Positions 38,774 through 48,289 of a DNA stretch of 64,000 nucleotides are shown in pieces. A model generated the notes under the pieces. It did not search any database, was not told the DNA's origin, and saw only the letters and a program-made list of their open reading frames with translations. Source of the stretch: Pycnococcus provasolii (taxonomy: Eukaryota; Chlorophyta; Pseudoscourfieldiophyceae; Pseudoscourfieldiales; Pycnococcaceae); NCBI GenBank assembly GCA_938743325.2, contig OW568879.1:62001-126000 (forward strand), read 5' to 3'. The position numbers and the translations under genes were made by a program. The stretch's first letter is position 1. The number at the start of each line of letters is the position of its first letter.

Positions 38774-40378
38774 ATGCCAATCTTAAGAGGACGTGCTGGC
38801 GCTTCCAAAGATGAGTTCCTCAAGCTGCCGTACACAATACACGCGGAGTCGACGAGGCACGGGCCGCGCACAGGACGGCACCGCCAACTGTCGCCGGAGG
38901 GACCGCTCGCGCGCGGGGGTGACTCCTCGCTCGTGACACGAGGGTGGGTGAGCCCGCCCTGGCCTGCGCAGCTAGACGACGACGACTCGCCATTCCCTTT
39001 CGACCTCGTGCTGGAGCTCTACAAACCGTGCAGATTGCGCGAGGTGCACCTCGTAGCCTCGGAGCATATGCGACCGACACGCGTCGAGGTTATCGCCGGA
39101 CTTGCAAGGCCTGACGCGCCGTTCCCATTCGCACGACGAGACCGTTCACCTGGCCGTTCGGACTCGCCGTTCCGAAAGCACCGCCTGCGCGTCGTCAACC
39201 TCGGCGAGGCGGTGTTCAACCCCGACGACGGGTTCGAGCTCATACCCGCGGTGAGACGGAAGATTGCGTGTGACATTGAGCACTGCGTTTTCTTGAAGAT
39301 ACGCGTGTACGGCTGCCACACAGGCGCGAAAAATCCACAGCGACAGGCGAGCTTCGACGGCATCACACTCGTCGGAGTTCCGATGCAGGGCACGGCGGCA
39401 GCGGTAGGGTCGCCGTCGAACGTCTCACTCGAGATGAAGCCGGAACGCGTGTCGAGATCGCCGGTGCGCGGTAGGCCTGTCGCGAAGCGGAATCCGCTCT
39501 TCGGGGCGATTGGGGCGATCGGAGGGCTTGCTAAGGGCATCGCGTCGCTGCCATTCAAGATGGCGGGTGGCATTGGCAACGCTGTCGAACACAGCGTGCG
39601 TGGTGCGATGGACAGTATGCCGTGGAAACATGGCAAGAACTCAGAACAGATTCCGAAGACGTACGACGAGGCGCGTGCTACGACCTACGTGCCGAAGCGC
39701 GCCTGGGAGTTGTCGAATGAACTACGGATGGCTGCGGGCGCAGACTCGCCGCTCTCTGCGGGCGCAAGTGCCGCCGCCGCGGATATGGAGAAGGCGCTTC
39801 GCCACGAGCGCGCCCTCCTACTTACGCGCAAGGACAAACCTGTTCTGGACGCCAACGACCAGCTGGCGAGGTACGCGCTTCCGTCCAAGCCACGTCCTGG
39901 ATCTGGGGATATTGCCGCAGGCATCCCGCCGCCGTTTACAAGGACTGCGTCCGCTCGGGCGGAGAGGATGGGACAGAGTGCATCGCCTGCTGACGCAGCT
40001 CGCGCTCCAAGTCCGGAGCGGTATACGCGACCTAGTGAGCGCATGAATGCATACACGGACTCGACGACGCTGAGCAAGATTGCGGTTGCGCGTTCAACGA
40101 GTCCGCGTCAGATTGATAGCCGCGTGAAAAATGCAATCGCGGCGAGGTCTCCGACACGAAGTCGACCGAGCACTGCGGCAAGTCGAGCACGCAGCCCTCC
40201 GGGTGGACGCTACGCGAGTTCGCAGAGAAGTGGCGCGGCGCCGGTGGCACCGTCGTCGGCGCTACCTCGCAGTCCCGATCAGATGCGCGTAGCAGCCTCA
40301 CCAGGTGGCTGGGGTACGCAGTTGCTAAATAAAGATCAACGCCGACAACCTTCGCCGCGTCGGAGGATCAACTTTTGA
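38774..40378 (+). CDS. Discoidin-like (CEP104-type) domain protein with disordered tail
   Basis: The product is 534 aa from the ATG at 38774 (MPILRGRAG). About residues 55-205 read like the jelly-roll (galactose-binding-like) domain found at the N-terminus of CEP104 and related ciliary proteins. The blocks are TRGWVSPPW, PFDLVLELYKPCRLREVHLV, ASEHMRPTRVEVIAG, RVVNLGEAVFN, CVFLKIRVYGCHTGAKNPQR and ASFDGITLVG. The remainder is Ser/Arg/Pro-rich and probably disordered, with repeated RSPTRS/RSPPGGR-type phosphosite-like motifs. No TOG or zinc domain of full CEP104 is present, so only the domain is assigned. A microtubule-end or ciliary role is inference. Confidence 0.6.
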   Translation: MPILRGRAGASKDEFLKLPYTIHAESTRHGPRTGRHRQLSPEGPLARGGDSSLVTRGWVSPPWPAQLDDDDSPFPFDLVLELYKPCRLREVHLVASEHMRPTRVEVIAGLARPDAPFPFARRDRSPGRSDSPFRKHRLRVVNLGEAVFNPDDGFELIPAVRRKIACDIEHCVFLKIRVYGCHTGAKNPQRQASFDGITLVGVPMQGTAAAVGSPSNVSLEMKPERVSRSPVRGRPVAKRNPLFGAIGAIGGLAKGIASLPFKMAGGIGNAVEHSVRGAMDSMPWKHGKNSEQIPKTYDEARATTYVPKRAWELSNELRMAAGADSPLSAGASAAAADMEKALRHERALLLTRKDKPVLDANDQLARYALPSKPRPGSGDIAAGIPPPFTRTASARAERMGQSASPADAARAPSPERYTRPSERMNAYTDSTTLSKIAVARSTSPRQIDSRVKNAIAARSPTRSRPSTAASRARSPPGGRYASSQRSGAAPVAPSSALPRSPDQMRVAASPGGWGTQLLNKDQRRQPSPRRRINF

Positions 40379-40696
40379 TAAGTGTAGTGCACAATTCTTA
40401 TTTACACTTACACATGTCTCGCTGAGAAGGCATACAACTCGTTGCTTTTTGAAGTCGCAACCGGAGCCCTCACTACGCCAACGAAAGCGCCCTGATAGAG
40501 TGATACAACCTTCGAAATCACCTGCGCCAATGAACAAAAACGCGCAGTGAATGGCACCGGTGAATGGGGCTGAACGGTGAAAGTGAATGGTGTGAGTGGA
40601 CGACCGTTGGACAAACTAAAGTGCAACTTCATTACTGAATGAGGGGTCTCATTCACAACAAAGCACATATCCCACACCAACACCACCATTGCTGCT
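40379..40696. other. Convergent 3' spacer containing a dispersed repeat copy
   Basis: This 318-bp spacer holds GTGAATGGx and TGAATGGTG words and the 55-bp copy at 40587-40641 that is also found near 60.5 kb (listed separately). No coding potential is seen. Confidence 0.4.
40587..40641. repeat. Dispersed 3'-spacer repeat, copy 1
   Basis: ATGGTGTGAGTGGACGACCG followed by TTGGAC...ATTACTGAATG matches 60526-60579 with about 80% identity by eye and the same orientation. Both copies lie in convergent 3' spacers between genes. Confidence 0.8.
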
Positions 40697-41614
40697 TTAC
40701 GATCTATTTCCCACCGCACGCTTCCTTGCACCCGCTGCCGTTCCAGTCGTGCGGCTCGACGTGGTTGTGCTGGAGGAGGAGGTTGGTGCGGCGTACTTAC
40801 GAGCACCCGCGTTGGCCTGCCGCCTCGAACCGCCAAACATCATGCGTCCCATGCACGTGAAGAAGATGAGCGTGGACATGATTGCGGGAAGCGTCACGAG
40901 CGCCCACGACGCGTCTCGTGCGAATGTCTTTGGCAGCTTCACCTCCTTTTGGAGCGCAAATTCGTCAATCGCACGCGCGAGTTCGCGCTGGCTTCGTTTC
41001 ACCTGTTCCGCCGCATTTTTCGCGTGTTTGTTTTCGCGCAGGAACTTCTCGGTGGCTGGTGCCGCCTTGGCGTACGTCTCCGCGACGAAGTTGGCGGTTG
41101 TTTTGGAGGCGTCAACGCACACCTTGAAAGCCTGTCCCATGGCTGGTGCGGCGGTGGTGTGAAGGAACTTGTTGGCTGCTTCTGACGCGGCGTTTATGTG
41201 CGGCACGGTTGAAGCAGCTGCGTTGGAGACGGCGTTTGTGACTTGCTTGGTGACATCCTTTCTTTTCGCGTCCCACGTGGTTGGCAGAACCTTTGCGGAT
41301 GCGTAGCTGAACGACTGCGTTGCATACGTGCCAACGGTGGACGCACCGGCGGAGACTGCCGAGAGGCACGCGTATCCGTGCGAGGAAGCCTTAGATGCCT
41401 TGAGCGTTCGTATTTCCGCCTTTAAGTCGGCGATCTCTTTCATCATCTCTGAGACCTGCTCCGCCGAGGTGGAGTGATCCGCGGACGACGACGATGCTGA
41501 TGACGGCGCCGCTGATACTAAAGATGGGGAAAAAATGGCACAGCATATGGTCACACAGAGAACCACACCCATGAATGCTTTCAACGAGAAGAGAGACCTA
41601 TTACGCATCATCAT
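40697..41614 (-). CDS. Secretory-pathway single-pass protein with helical lumenal domain
   Basis: The 305-aa product starts MMMRNRS and has a signal peptide or signal anchor (about residues 8-35, FMGVVLCVTICCAIF...VSAA). A short coiled coil follows (EQVSEMMKEIADLKAEIRTL). A long amphipathic helical region (about 70-235) contains repeated AxxAxxFVxxT-type patterns reminiscent of LEA- or apolipoprotein-like helices. A second hydrophobic span is near 237-258 (WALVTLPAIMSTLIFFTCMG). The tail is Ser/Thr/Arg-rich. I do not recognise a family. Confidence 0.72.
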   Translation of the reverse strand: MMMRNRSLFSLKAFMGVVLCVTICCAIFSPSLVSAAPSSASSSSADHSTSAEQVSEMMKEIADLKAEIRTLKASKASSHGYACLSAVSAGASTVGTYATQSFSYASAKVLPTTWDAKRKDVTKQVTNAVSNAAASTVPHINAASEAANKFLHTTAAPAMGQAFKVCVDASKTTANFVAETYAKAAPATEKFLRENKHAKNAAEQVKRSQRELARAIDEFALQKEVKLPKTFARDASWALVTLPAIMSTLIFFTCMGRMMFGGSRRQANAGARKYAAPTSSSSTTTSSRTTGTAAGARKRAVGNRS

Positions 41615-42130
41615 GGAACAAGCTGATCGCTACGTACTGTAAGAACTACGAAGAAGAAGAATATAGAATGGAATGGAAGGCGTCCGGTGGATGCGAGGAA
41701 AAGGGAGGAAGGGAAGGGGGGAAAGGGGGGGACGCGAGGTGGGGACGCGTCCGTTCTGAAAAATCGAAAACGAAAAGAGGGTTCAACCGGGAAACCTGTT
41801 CCGTGTTCGGGAGATTTTCTTTGTACTGTATTGTTGGGGCAAAGCGAAGCAAAAAACTAAAAAAGCAGGTTCGGAAACGAGCGAAAAGAAGGGGAGAGTT
41901 GAGTCTTGTTCAGGTTGTCTTGTTCCCCTGAGTGAGTTAACAACCCTATCGTAGTTAGGGGTTTGGTTGGTTCGGGGTTTGGTTGGTTCGGGGTTTGGTT
42001 GGTTGGTACACACGTATGGAATATGGATAGTGGTAGTGGTTCTGTATGGCGTCTCCTTGTTGGTTGGTTTCGGTTGGGTACTCGTCATGGTAGTTCTAGG
42101 GTAAGTTTAGGGTACTGTAGTCCTTAGTTT
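41615..42130. other. Intergenic spacer with GGTTTGGTTGGTTC repeats
   Basis: This 516-bp stretch lies between two minus-strand genes. Near 41960-42006 there is a short tandem repeat of about 19-20 bp (GGGGTTTGGTTGGTTC, three copies). An AAGGGAGGAAGGGAAGGGGG purine tract is near 41702-41730. No gene is seen. Confidence 0.5.
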
Positions 42131-42793
42131 TTACAGCCTTGGCGTCTCCTTGCCCGCCTTCTCAAGCAGAGGGTCCAAGAACTCCGACCATGCCGCGTCG
42201 TCCCAACCGCTCGACGTGTCGACGACCAGGCCATTCCAAGTTGTCGTGGGAGATACGTGAATTCCATTCTGACGTCCGTACTTCACGCTCAACTTCAGCA
42301 AGCCGATCGCCTTCGAGCCGCCGTTCTTCTCGCCGCGCGCAATCGCCTCGGGGTCTAACTCGAGCAGGCTTAACACCTCGTTCTTTTCGAGACCGCACGC
42401 ATCCGCAACCAGTGCGGCAAGCTCCGCAGACACCTCCCGCCTCGTCTTGTCGACGAGCTCCGTGTCCGTGAATCGCTCACGGTTCTCCATCAGCGCCTCC
42501 GCTCCCTTCCAGAATGCGTCGTCCCCTCCCACTTCCCCCGCCGCGATAGCCGCCTCGTGCATGAGCGCGCTCTGCGGGTGCCACGGCTGCACCTGGTGGT
42601 AGAACTCCAGCCTCAGTTTTTCCGAGTCCACGTACTTGCTTTTGATGGCGCTCTTCGGCGAGAAGAGGCGCGTGTACATCTTCGCGCTAAATGGGCACGA
42701 GAAGTCGAGGTAGCATCCGAGCGTGGCGGGTGCTTGCGGCGATCCCAGCGCACGACGGAGCGCGTTGCTTGAGGCAGGGAGAGGCGGCGGCAT
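42131..42793 (-). CDS. DsbA-like thioredoxin-fold protein with CPFS motif
   Basis: The product is 220 aa from the ATG at 42793. The N-terminal strand ends in YLDFSCPFSAKMY, giving a Cys33-Pro-Phe-Ser36 motif where classical DsbA has CxxC. A helical insertion (residues about 55-160: HEAAIAAGEVGGDDAFWKGA, TRREVSAELAALV) follows. The C-terminal half contains the cis-proline motif HVSPTTTWNGLVVD. The arrangement matches the DSBA/thioredoxin_4-like group found in algae and fungi. With a single active-site cysteine it may act as a monothiol oxidoreductase, a glutathione-dependent isomerase, or be non-redox. No targeting peptide is evident. Confidence 0.8.
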   Translation of the reverse strand: MPPPLPASSNALRRALGSPQAPATLGCYLDFSCPFSAKMYTRLFSPKSAIKSKYVDSEKLRLEFYHQVQPWHPQSALMHEAAIAAGEVGGDDAFWKGAEALMENRERFTDTELVDKTRREVSAELAALVADACGLEKNEVLSLLELDPEAIARGEKNGGSKAIGLLKLSVKYGRQNGIHVSPTTTWNGLVVDTSSGWDDAAWSEFLDPLLEKAGKETPRL

Positions 42794-42809
42794 GTGTAGT
42801 GAGCCCACA

Positions 42810-42990
42810 ACTAGGTGAGCTGAGCTCCCTTTCGCCCTGATCCCAGACCTGAGCCCGAGCCAGGAGCCCCGTCCTCCTGAGCTCAGAGCTCAGACCACCC
42901 CCTCCCCTGAGCTCAGAGCTCTGACTCCCTCTCAGAGCTCAGCCTCCCCCTCTCCTGAGCTCAGAGCTCACAAGCTCCGGTCCCAAAGTC
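42810..42990. repeat. Clustered GAGCTC palindromes
   Basis: The motif CCTGAGCTCAGAGCTC or close variants occurs at least four times in about 180 bp upstream of the DsbA-like gene, separated by pyrimidine-rich spacers (CCACCCCCTCCCCTGAGCTC). TGAGCTCA is self-complementary. Whether it is regulatory or a degenerating tandem array is not clear. Confidence 0.7.
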
Positions 42991-43300
42991 GTGTGACTGC
43001 CCAAAGGTTAGGGCACCCGTCCCAAAGCTAGTTGGGTAGGTTTATAACAGCCAAAACTACTGCCCCCCAAAACGGGATTTTAAAAATTGGAGGAAACCCG
43101 TAGTCTGAGGTGGTTACGGAGCAGGAGTACAGCCCATGCCGGCAGCATGGCGTCGTCGCCGGTGGTGGTTGCGCGCGTAGTGGCGCAGTCTGAGGTGTAT
43201 GGCTGGTGGGCAGGCTACGCGGCTGGCTTATGCCTTGTTGGTAAGACTTAAGTAAGCTCCATGTAACAACATGTACGAACATGAAACCAACACGGGGGGG
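42991..43300. other. Spacer before satellite, no gene seen
   Basis: This 310-bp flank leads into the satellite array. It has ACTTAAGTAAGC near 43247 and CATGTA/CATG words (43260-43282), then a G-run abutting the first arm of the inverted repeat. Confidence 0.4.
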
Positions 43301-43423
43301 GATGCGCCAGAGAAGAAAAAGTTCAACATTCAGGCTGGATTCGGGGTTATGTTCATGCGAGTCGCGCATGAACATAACCCCGAATCCAGCCTGAATGTTG
43401 AACTTTTTCTTCTCTGGCGCATC
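43301..43423. repeat. Perfect 59-bp inverted repeat at left edge of satellite
   Basis: 43301-43359 is the exact reverse complement of 43365-43423, with only AGTCG (43360-43364) between. The right arm is the regular satellite 'B' segment (GAATCCAGCCTGAATGTTGA core); the left arm is an inverted copy of it. It marks the array's left end and could form a cruciform. Confidence 0.97.
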
Positions 43424-46400
43424 CGTCTCCGAAACGTGCACCCGGCTTTGCCGCAGCGTGCATGCGTTCGTCGTGGGTGGTAGCACGCGCAAGGAGGCAC
43501 CTGCGCGCAACTTTTGTCAATGCTGGCGAAGCGCTGGATGCGGACAACGTTCACGCGACTCGCATGAACATAACCCCGAATCCAGCCTGAATGTTGAACT
43601 TTTTCTTCTCTGGCGCATCCGTCTCCGAAACGTGCACCCGGCTTAGCCGCGTCGAGCTCGCGCGCATCGCGGGTGGTAGCACGCGCAAGGAGGCACCTGT
43701 GGGCAGCTTTTGTCAATGCTGGCGAAGCGCTCGGTGCGCAGAGCGTTCGCGAGACGCGCATGAACATAACCCCGAATCCAGCCTGAATGTTGAACTTTTT
43801 CTTCTCTGGCGCATCCGTCTCCGAAACGTGCACCCGGCTTAGCCGCAGCGTGCATGCGTTCGTCGTGGGTGGTAGTAGGCGCGAGGAGACACCTGCGCGC
43901 AACTTTTGTCAATGCTGGCGAAGCGCTGGATGCGGACAACGTTCACGCGACTCGCATGAAAGTGAACCCTAACCCTAACCCTAACCATAACCCTAACCAT
44001 AACCCTGCAGGCTGGCAATTGTGCACCCGGCTTAGCCGCGTCGAGCTCGCGCGCATCGCGGGTGGTAGCACGCGCAAGGAGGCACCTGTGGGCAGCTTTT
44101 GTCAATGCTGGCGAAGCGCTGGATGCGGACAACGTTCACGCGACTCGCATGAACATAACCCCGAATCCAGCCTGAATGTTGAACTTTTTCTTCTCTGGCG
44201 CATCCGTCTCCGAAACGTGCACCCGGCTTAGCCGCGTCGAGCATGCGTTCGTCGTGGGTGGTAGCACGCGCAAGGAGGCACCTGCGGGCAACTTTTGTCA
44301 ATGCTGGCGAAGCGCTGGATGCGGACAACGTTCACGCGACTCGCATGAACATAACCCCGAATCCAGCCTGAATGTTGAACTTTTTCTTCTCTGGCGCATC
44401 CGTCTCCGAAACGTGCACCCGGCTTAGCCGCGTCGAGCTCGCGCGCATCGCGGGTGGTAGTAGGCGCGAGGAGACACCTGCGCGCAACTTTTGTCAATGC
44501 TGGCGAAGCGCTGGATGCGGACAACGTTCACGCGACTCGCATGAAAGTGAACCCTAACCCTAACCCTAACCATAACCCTAACCCTAACCCTGCAGGCTGG
44601 CAATTGTGCACCCGGCTTAGCCGCGTCGAGCTCGCGCGCATCGCGGGTGGTAGTAGGCGCGAGGAGACACCTGCGCGCAACTTTTGTCAATGCTGGCGAA
44701 GCGCTGGATGCGGACAACGTTCACGCGACTCGCATGAAAGTGAACCCTAACCCTAACCCTAACCATAACCCTAACCATAATAACCCTGCAGGCTGGCAAT
44801 TGTGCACCCGGCTTAGCCGCGTCGAGCTCGCGCGCATCGCGGGTGGTAGCACGCGCAAGGAGGCACCTGTGGGCAGCTTTTGTCAATGCTGGCGAAGCGC
44901 TCGGTGCGCAGAGCGTTCGCGAGACGCGCATGAACATAACCCCGAATCCAGCCTGAATGTTGAACTTTTTCTTCTCTGGCGCATCCGTCTCCGAAACGTG
45001 CACCCGGCTTAGCCGCAGCGTGCATGCGTTCGTCGTGGGTGGTAGTAGGCGCGAGGAGACACCTGCGCGCAACTTTTGTCAATGCTGGCGAAGCGCTCGA
45101 TGCGGACAACGTTCACGCGACTCGCATGAAAGTGAACCCTAACCCTAACCATAACCATAACCCTAACCATAACCCTGCAGGCTGGCAATTGTGCACCCGG
45201 CTTAGCCGCGTCGAGCTCGCGCGCATCGCGGGTGGTAGCACGCGCAAGGAGGCACCTGTGGGCAGCTTTTGTCAATGCTGGCGAAGCGCTCGGTGCGCAG
45301 AGCGTTTACGCGACTCGCATGAACATAACCCCGAATCCAGCCTGAATGTTGAACTTTTTCTTCTCTGGCGCATCCGTCTCCGAAACGTGCACCCGGCTTT
45401 GCCGCAGCGTGCATGCGTTCGTCGTGGGTGGTAGCACGCGCAAGGAGGCACCTGCGCGCAACTTTTGTCAATGCTGGCGAAGCGCTGGATGCGGACAACG
45501 TTCACGCGACTCGCATGAACATAACCCCGAATCCAGCCTGAATGTTGAACTTTTTCTTCTCTGGCGCATCCGTCTCCGAAACGTGCACCCGGCTTAGCCG
45601 CGTCGAGCTCGCGCGCATCGCGGGTGGTAGCACGCGCAAGGAGGCACCTGTGGGCAGCTTTTGTCAATGCTGGCGAAGCGCTCGGTGCGCAGAGCGTTCG
45701 CGAGACGCGCATGAACATAACCCCGAATCCAGCCTGAATGTTGAACTTTTTCTTCTCTGGCGCATCCGTCTCCGAAACGTGCACCCGGCTTTGCCGCGTC
45801 GAGCTCGCGCGCATCGCGGGTGGTAGCACGCGCAAGGAGACACCTGCGCGCAAGTTTTGTCAATGCTGGCGAAGCGCTGGATGCGCAGAGCGTTCGCGAG
45901 ACGCGCATGAACATAACCCCGAATCCAGCCTGAATGTTGAACTTTTTCTTCTCTGGCGCATCCGTCTCCGAAACGTGCACCCGGCTTAGCCGCGTCGAGC
46001 TCGCGCGCATCGCGGGTGGTAGCACGCGCAAGGAGGCACCTGTGGGCAGCTTTTGTCAATGCTGGCGAAGCGCTCGGTGCGCAGAGCGTTCGCGAGACGC
46101 GCATGAACATAACCCCGAATCCAGCCTGAATGTTGAACTTTTTCTTCTCTGGCGCATCCGTCTCCGAAACGTGCACCCGGCTTTGCCGCGTCGAGCTCGC
46201 GCGCATCGCGGGTGGTAGCACGCGCAAGGAGACACCTGCGCGCAAGTTTTGTCAATGCTGGCGAAGCGCTGGATGCGCAGAGCGTTCGCGAGACGCGCAT
46301 GAACATAACCCCGAATCCAGCCTGAATGTTGAACTTTTTCTTCTCTGGCGCATCCGTCTCCGAAACGTGCACCCGGCTTAGCCGCGTCGAGCTCGCGCGC

Positions 46401-48289
46401 ATCGCGGGTGGTAGCACGCGCAAGGAGGCACCTGTGGGCAGCTTTTGTCAATGCTGGCGAAGCGCTCGGTGCGCAGAGCGTTCGCGAGACGCGCATGAAC
46501 ATAACCCCGAATCCAGCCTGAATGTTGAACTTTTTCTTCTCTGGCGCATCCGTCTCCGAAACGTGCACCCGGCTTAGCCGCGTCGAGCTCGCGCGCATCG
46601 CGGGTGGTAGCACGCGCAAGGAGACACCTGCGCGCAACTTTTGTCAATGCTGGCGAAGCGCTGGATGCGCAGAGCGTTCGCGAGACGCGCATGAACATAA
46701 CCCCGAATCCAGCCTGAATGTTGAACTTTTTCTTCTCTGGCGCATCCGTCTCCGAAACGTGCACCCGGCTTAGCCGCAGCGTGCATGCGTTCGTCGTGGG
46801 TGGTAGTAGGCGCGAGGGGACACCTGCGCGCAGCTTTTGTCAATGCTGGCGAAGCGCTCGGTGCGCAGAGCGTTTACGCGACTCGCATGAACATAACCCC
46901 GAATCCAGCCTGAATGTTGAACTTTTTCTTCTCTGGCGCATCCGTCTCCGAAACGTGCACCCGGCTTAGCCGCGTCGAGCTCGCGCGCATCGCGGGTGGT
47001 AGCACGCGCAAGGAGGCACCTGCGCGCAACTTTTGTCAATGCTGGCGAAGCGCTGGATGCGGACAACGTTCACGCGACTCGCATGAACATAACCCCGAAT
47101 CCAGCCTGAATGTTGAACTTTTTCTTCTCTGGCGCATCCGTCTCCGAAACGTGCACCCGGCTTAGCCGCGTCGAGCATGCGTTCGTCGTGGCTGGTAGCA
47201 CGCGCAAGGAGGCACCTGCGGGCAGCTTTTGTCAATGCTGGCGAAGCGCTGGATGCGGACAACGTTCACGCGACTCGCATGAACATAACCCCGAATCCAG
47301 CCTGAATGTTGAACTTTTTCTTCTCTGGCGCATCCGTCTCCGAAACGTGCACCCGGCTTAGCCGCGTCGAGCATGCGTTCGTCGTGGGTGGTAGCACGCG
47401 CAAGGAGGCACCTGCGGGCAGCTTTTGTCAATGCTGGCGAAGCGCTGGATGCGGACAACGTTCACGCGACTCGCATGAACATAACCCCGAATCCAGCCTG
47501 AATGTTGAACTTTTTCTTCTCTGGCGCATCCGTCTCCGAAACGTGCACCCGGCTTAGCCGCGTCGAGCTCGCGCGCATCGCGGGTGGTAGTAGGCGCGAG
47601 GAGACACCTGCGCGCAACTTTTGTCAATGCTGGCGAAGCGCTGGATGCGGACAACGTTCACGCGACTCGCATGAAAGTGAACCCTAACCCTAACCCTAAC
47701 CATAACCCTAACCCTAACCCTGCAGGCTGGCAATTGTGCACCCGGCTTAGCCGCGTCGAGCTCGCGCGCATCGCGGGTGGTAGTAGGCGCGAGGAGACAC
47801 CTGCGCGCAACTTTTGTCAATGCTGGCGAAGCGCTGGATGCGGACAACGTTCACGCGACTCGCATGAAAGTGAACCCTAACCCTAACCCTAACCATAACC
47901 CTAACCATAACCCTGCACCCCGAATCCAGCCTGAATGTTGAACTTTTTCTTCTCTGGCGCATCCGTCTCCGAAACGTGCACCCGGCTTAGCCGCAGCGTG
48001 CATGCGTTCGTCGTGGGTGGTAGTAGGCGCGAGGGGACACCTGCGCGCAACTTTTGTCAATGCTGGCGAAGCGCTGGATGCGGACAACGTTCACGCGACT
48101 CGCATGAACATAACCCCGAATCCAGCCTGAATGTTGAACTTTTTCTTCTCTGGCGCATCCGTCTCCGAAACGTGCACCCGGCTTAGCCGCGTCGAGCTCG
48201 CGCGCATCGCGGGTGGTAGCACGCGCAAGGAGGCACCTGTGGGCAGCTTTTGTCAATGCTGGCGAAGCGCTGGATGCGGACAACGTTCA
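43365..48289. repeat. Mosaic satellite array, ~25 units of about 196 bp
   Basis: About 25 head-to-tail units occupy 4.9 kb. Each has a ~130-bp body (CACCCGGCTTAGCCGCGTCG ... TTTTGTCAATGCTGGCGAAG ... CGCGACTCGCATGAA) plus a ~65-bp joint. The joint is either type B (CATAACCCCGAATCCAGCCT...GTCTCCGAAACG) or type C (AAAGTGAACCCTAACCC...TGCAGGCTGGCAATT), which is telomere-like. Within the body at least three sites swap between alternative sequences: GTCGAGCTCGCGCGCATCGC versus AGCGTGCATGCGTTCGTCGT, AGCACGCGCAAGGAGG versus AGTAGGCGCGAGGAGA, and TGGATGCGGACAACGTTC versus TCGGTGCGCAGAGCGTTC. Most units with joint B are exactly 196 bp, which is not a multiple of three. The many short frames inside therefore cannot form a tandem protein repeat, and I treat the array as non-coding. 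Confidence 0.97.
43966..44006. repeat. Telomere-like block C1 in satellite
   Basis: CCCTAA repeats with two CCATAA variants replace the B joint here. Sister blocks are at 44551-44591, 44744-44788, 45136-45177, 47680-47721 and 47874-47915. All have the C-rich strand on plus, and all but the last end in CCTGCAGGCTGGCAATT. Confidence 0.9.

Noticed and set aside
43966-47915. A true chromosome end or telomere
   Set aside because: The CCCTAA blocks are short, internal, and flanked on both sides by satellite and genes.
43365-48289. Dozens of 60-190-aa open frames on both strands of the satellite (for example ones starting MLNFFFSGASVSETCTRL)
   Set aside because: The unit length of 196 bp is not a multiple of three, so the frames shift from unit to unit and simply recur by repetition; composition and lack of motifs also argue against genes.
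43301-48289. CRISPR-like array
   Set aside because: Repeats and intervening segments are both repeated and unit length is 196 bp; the genome is eukaryotic.
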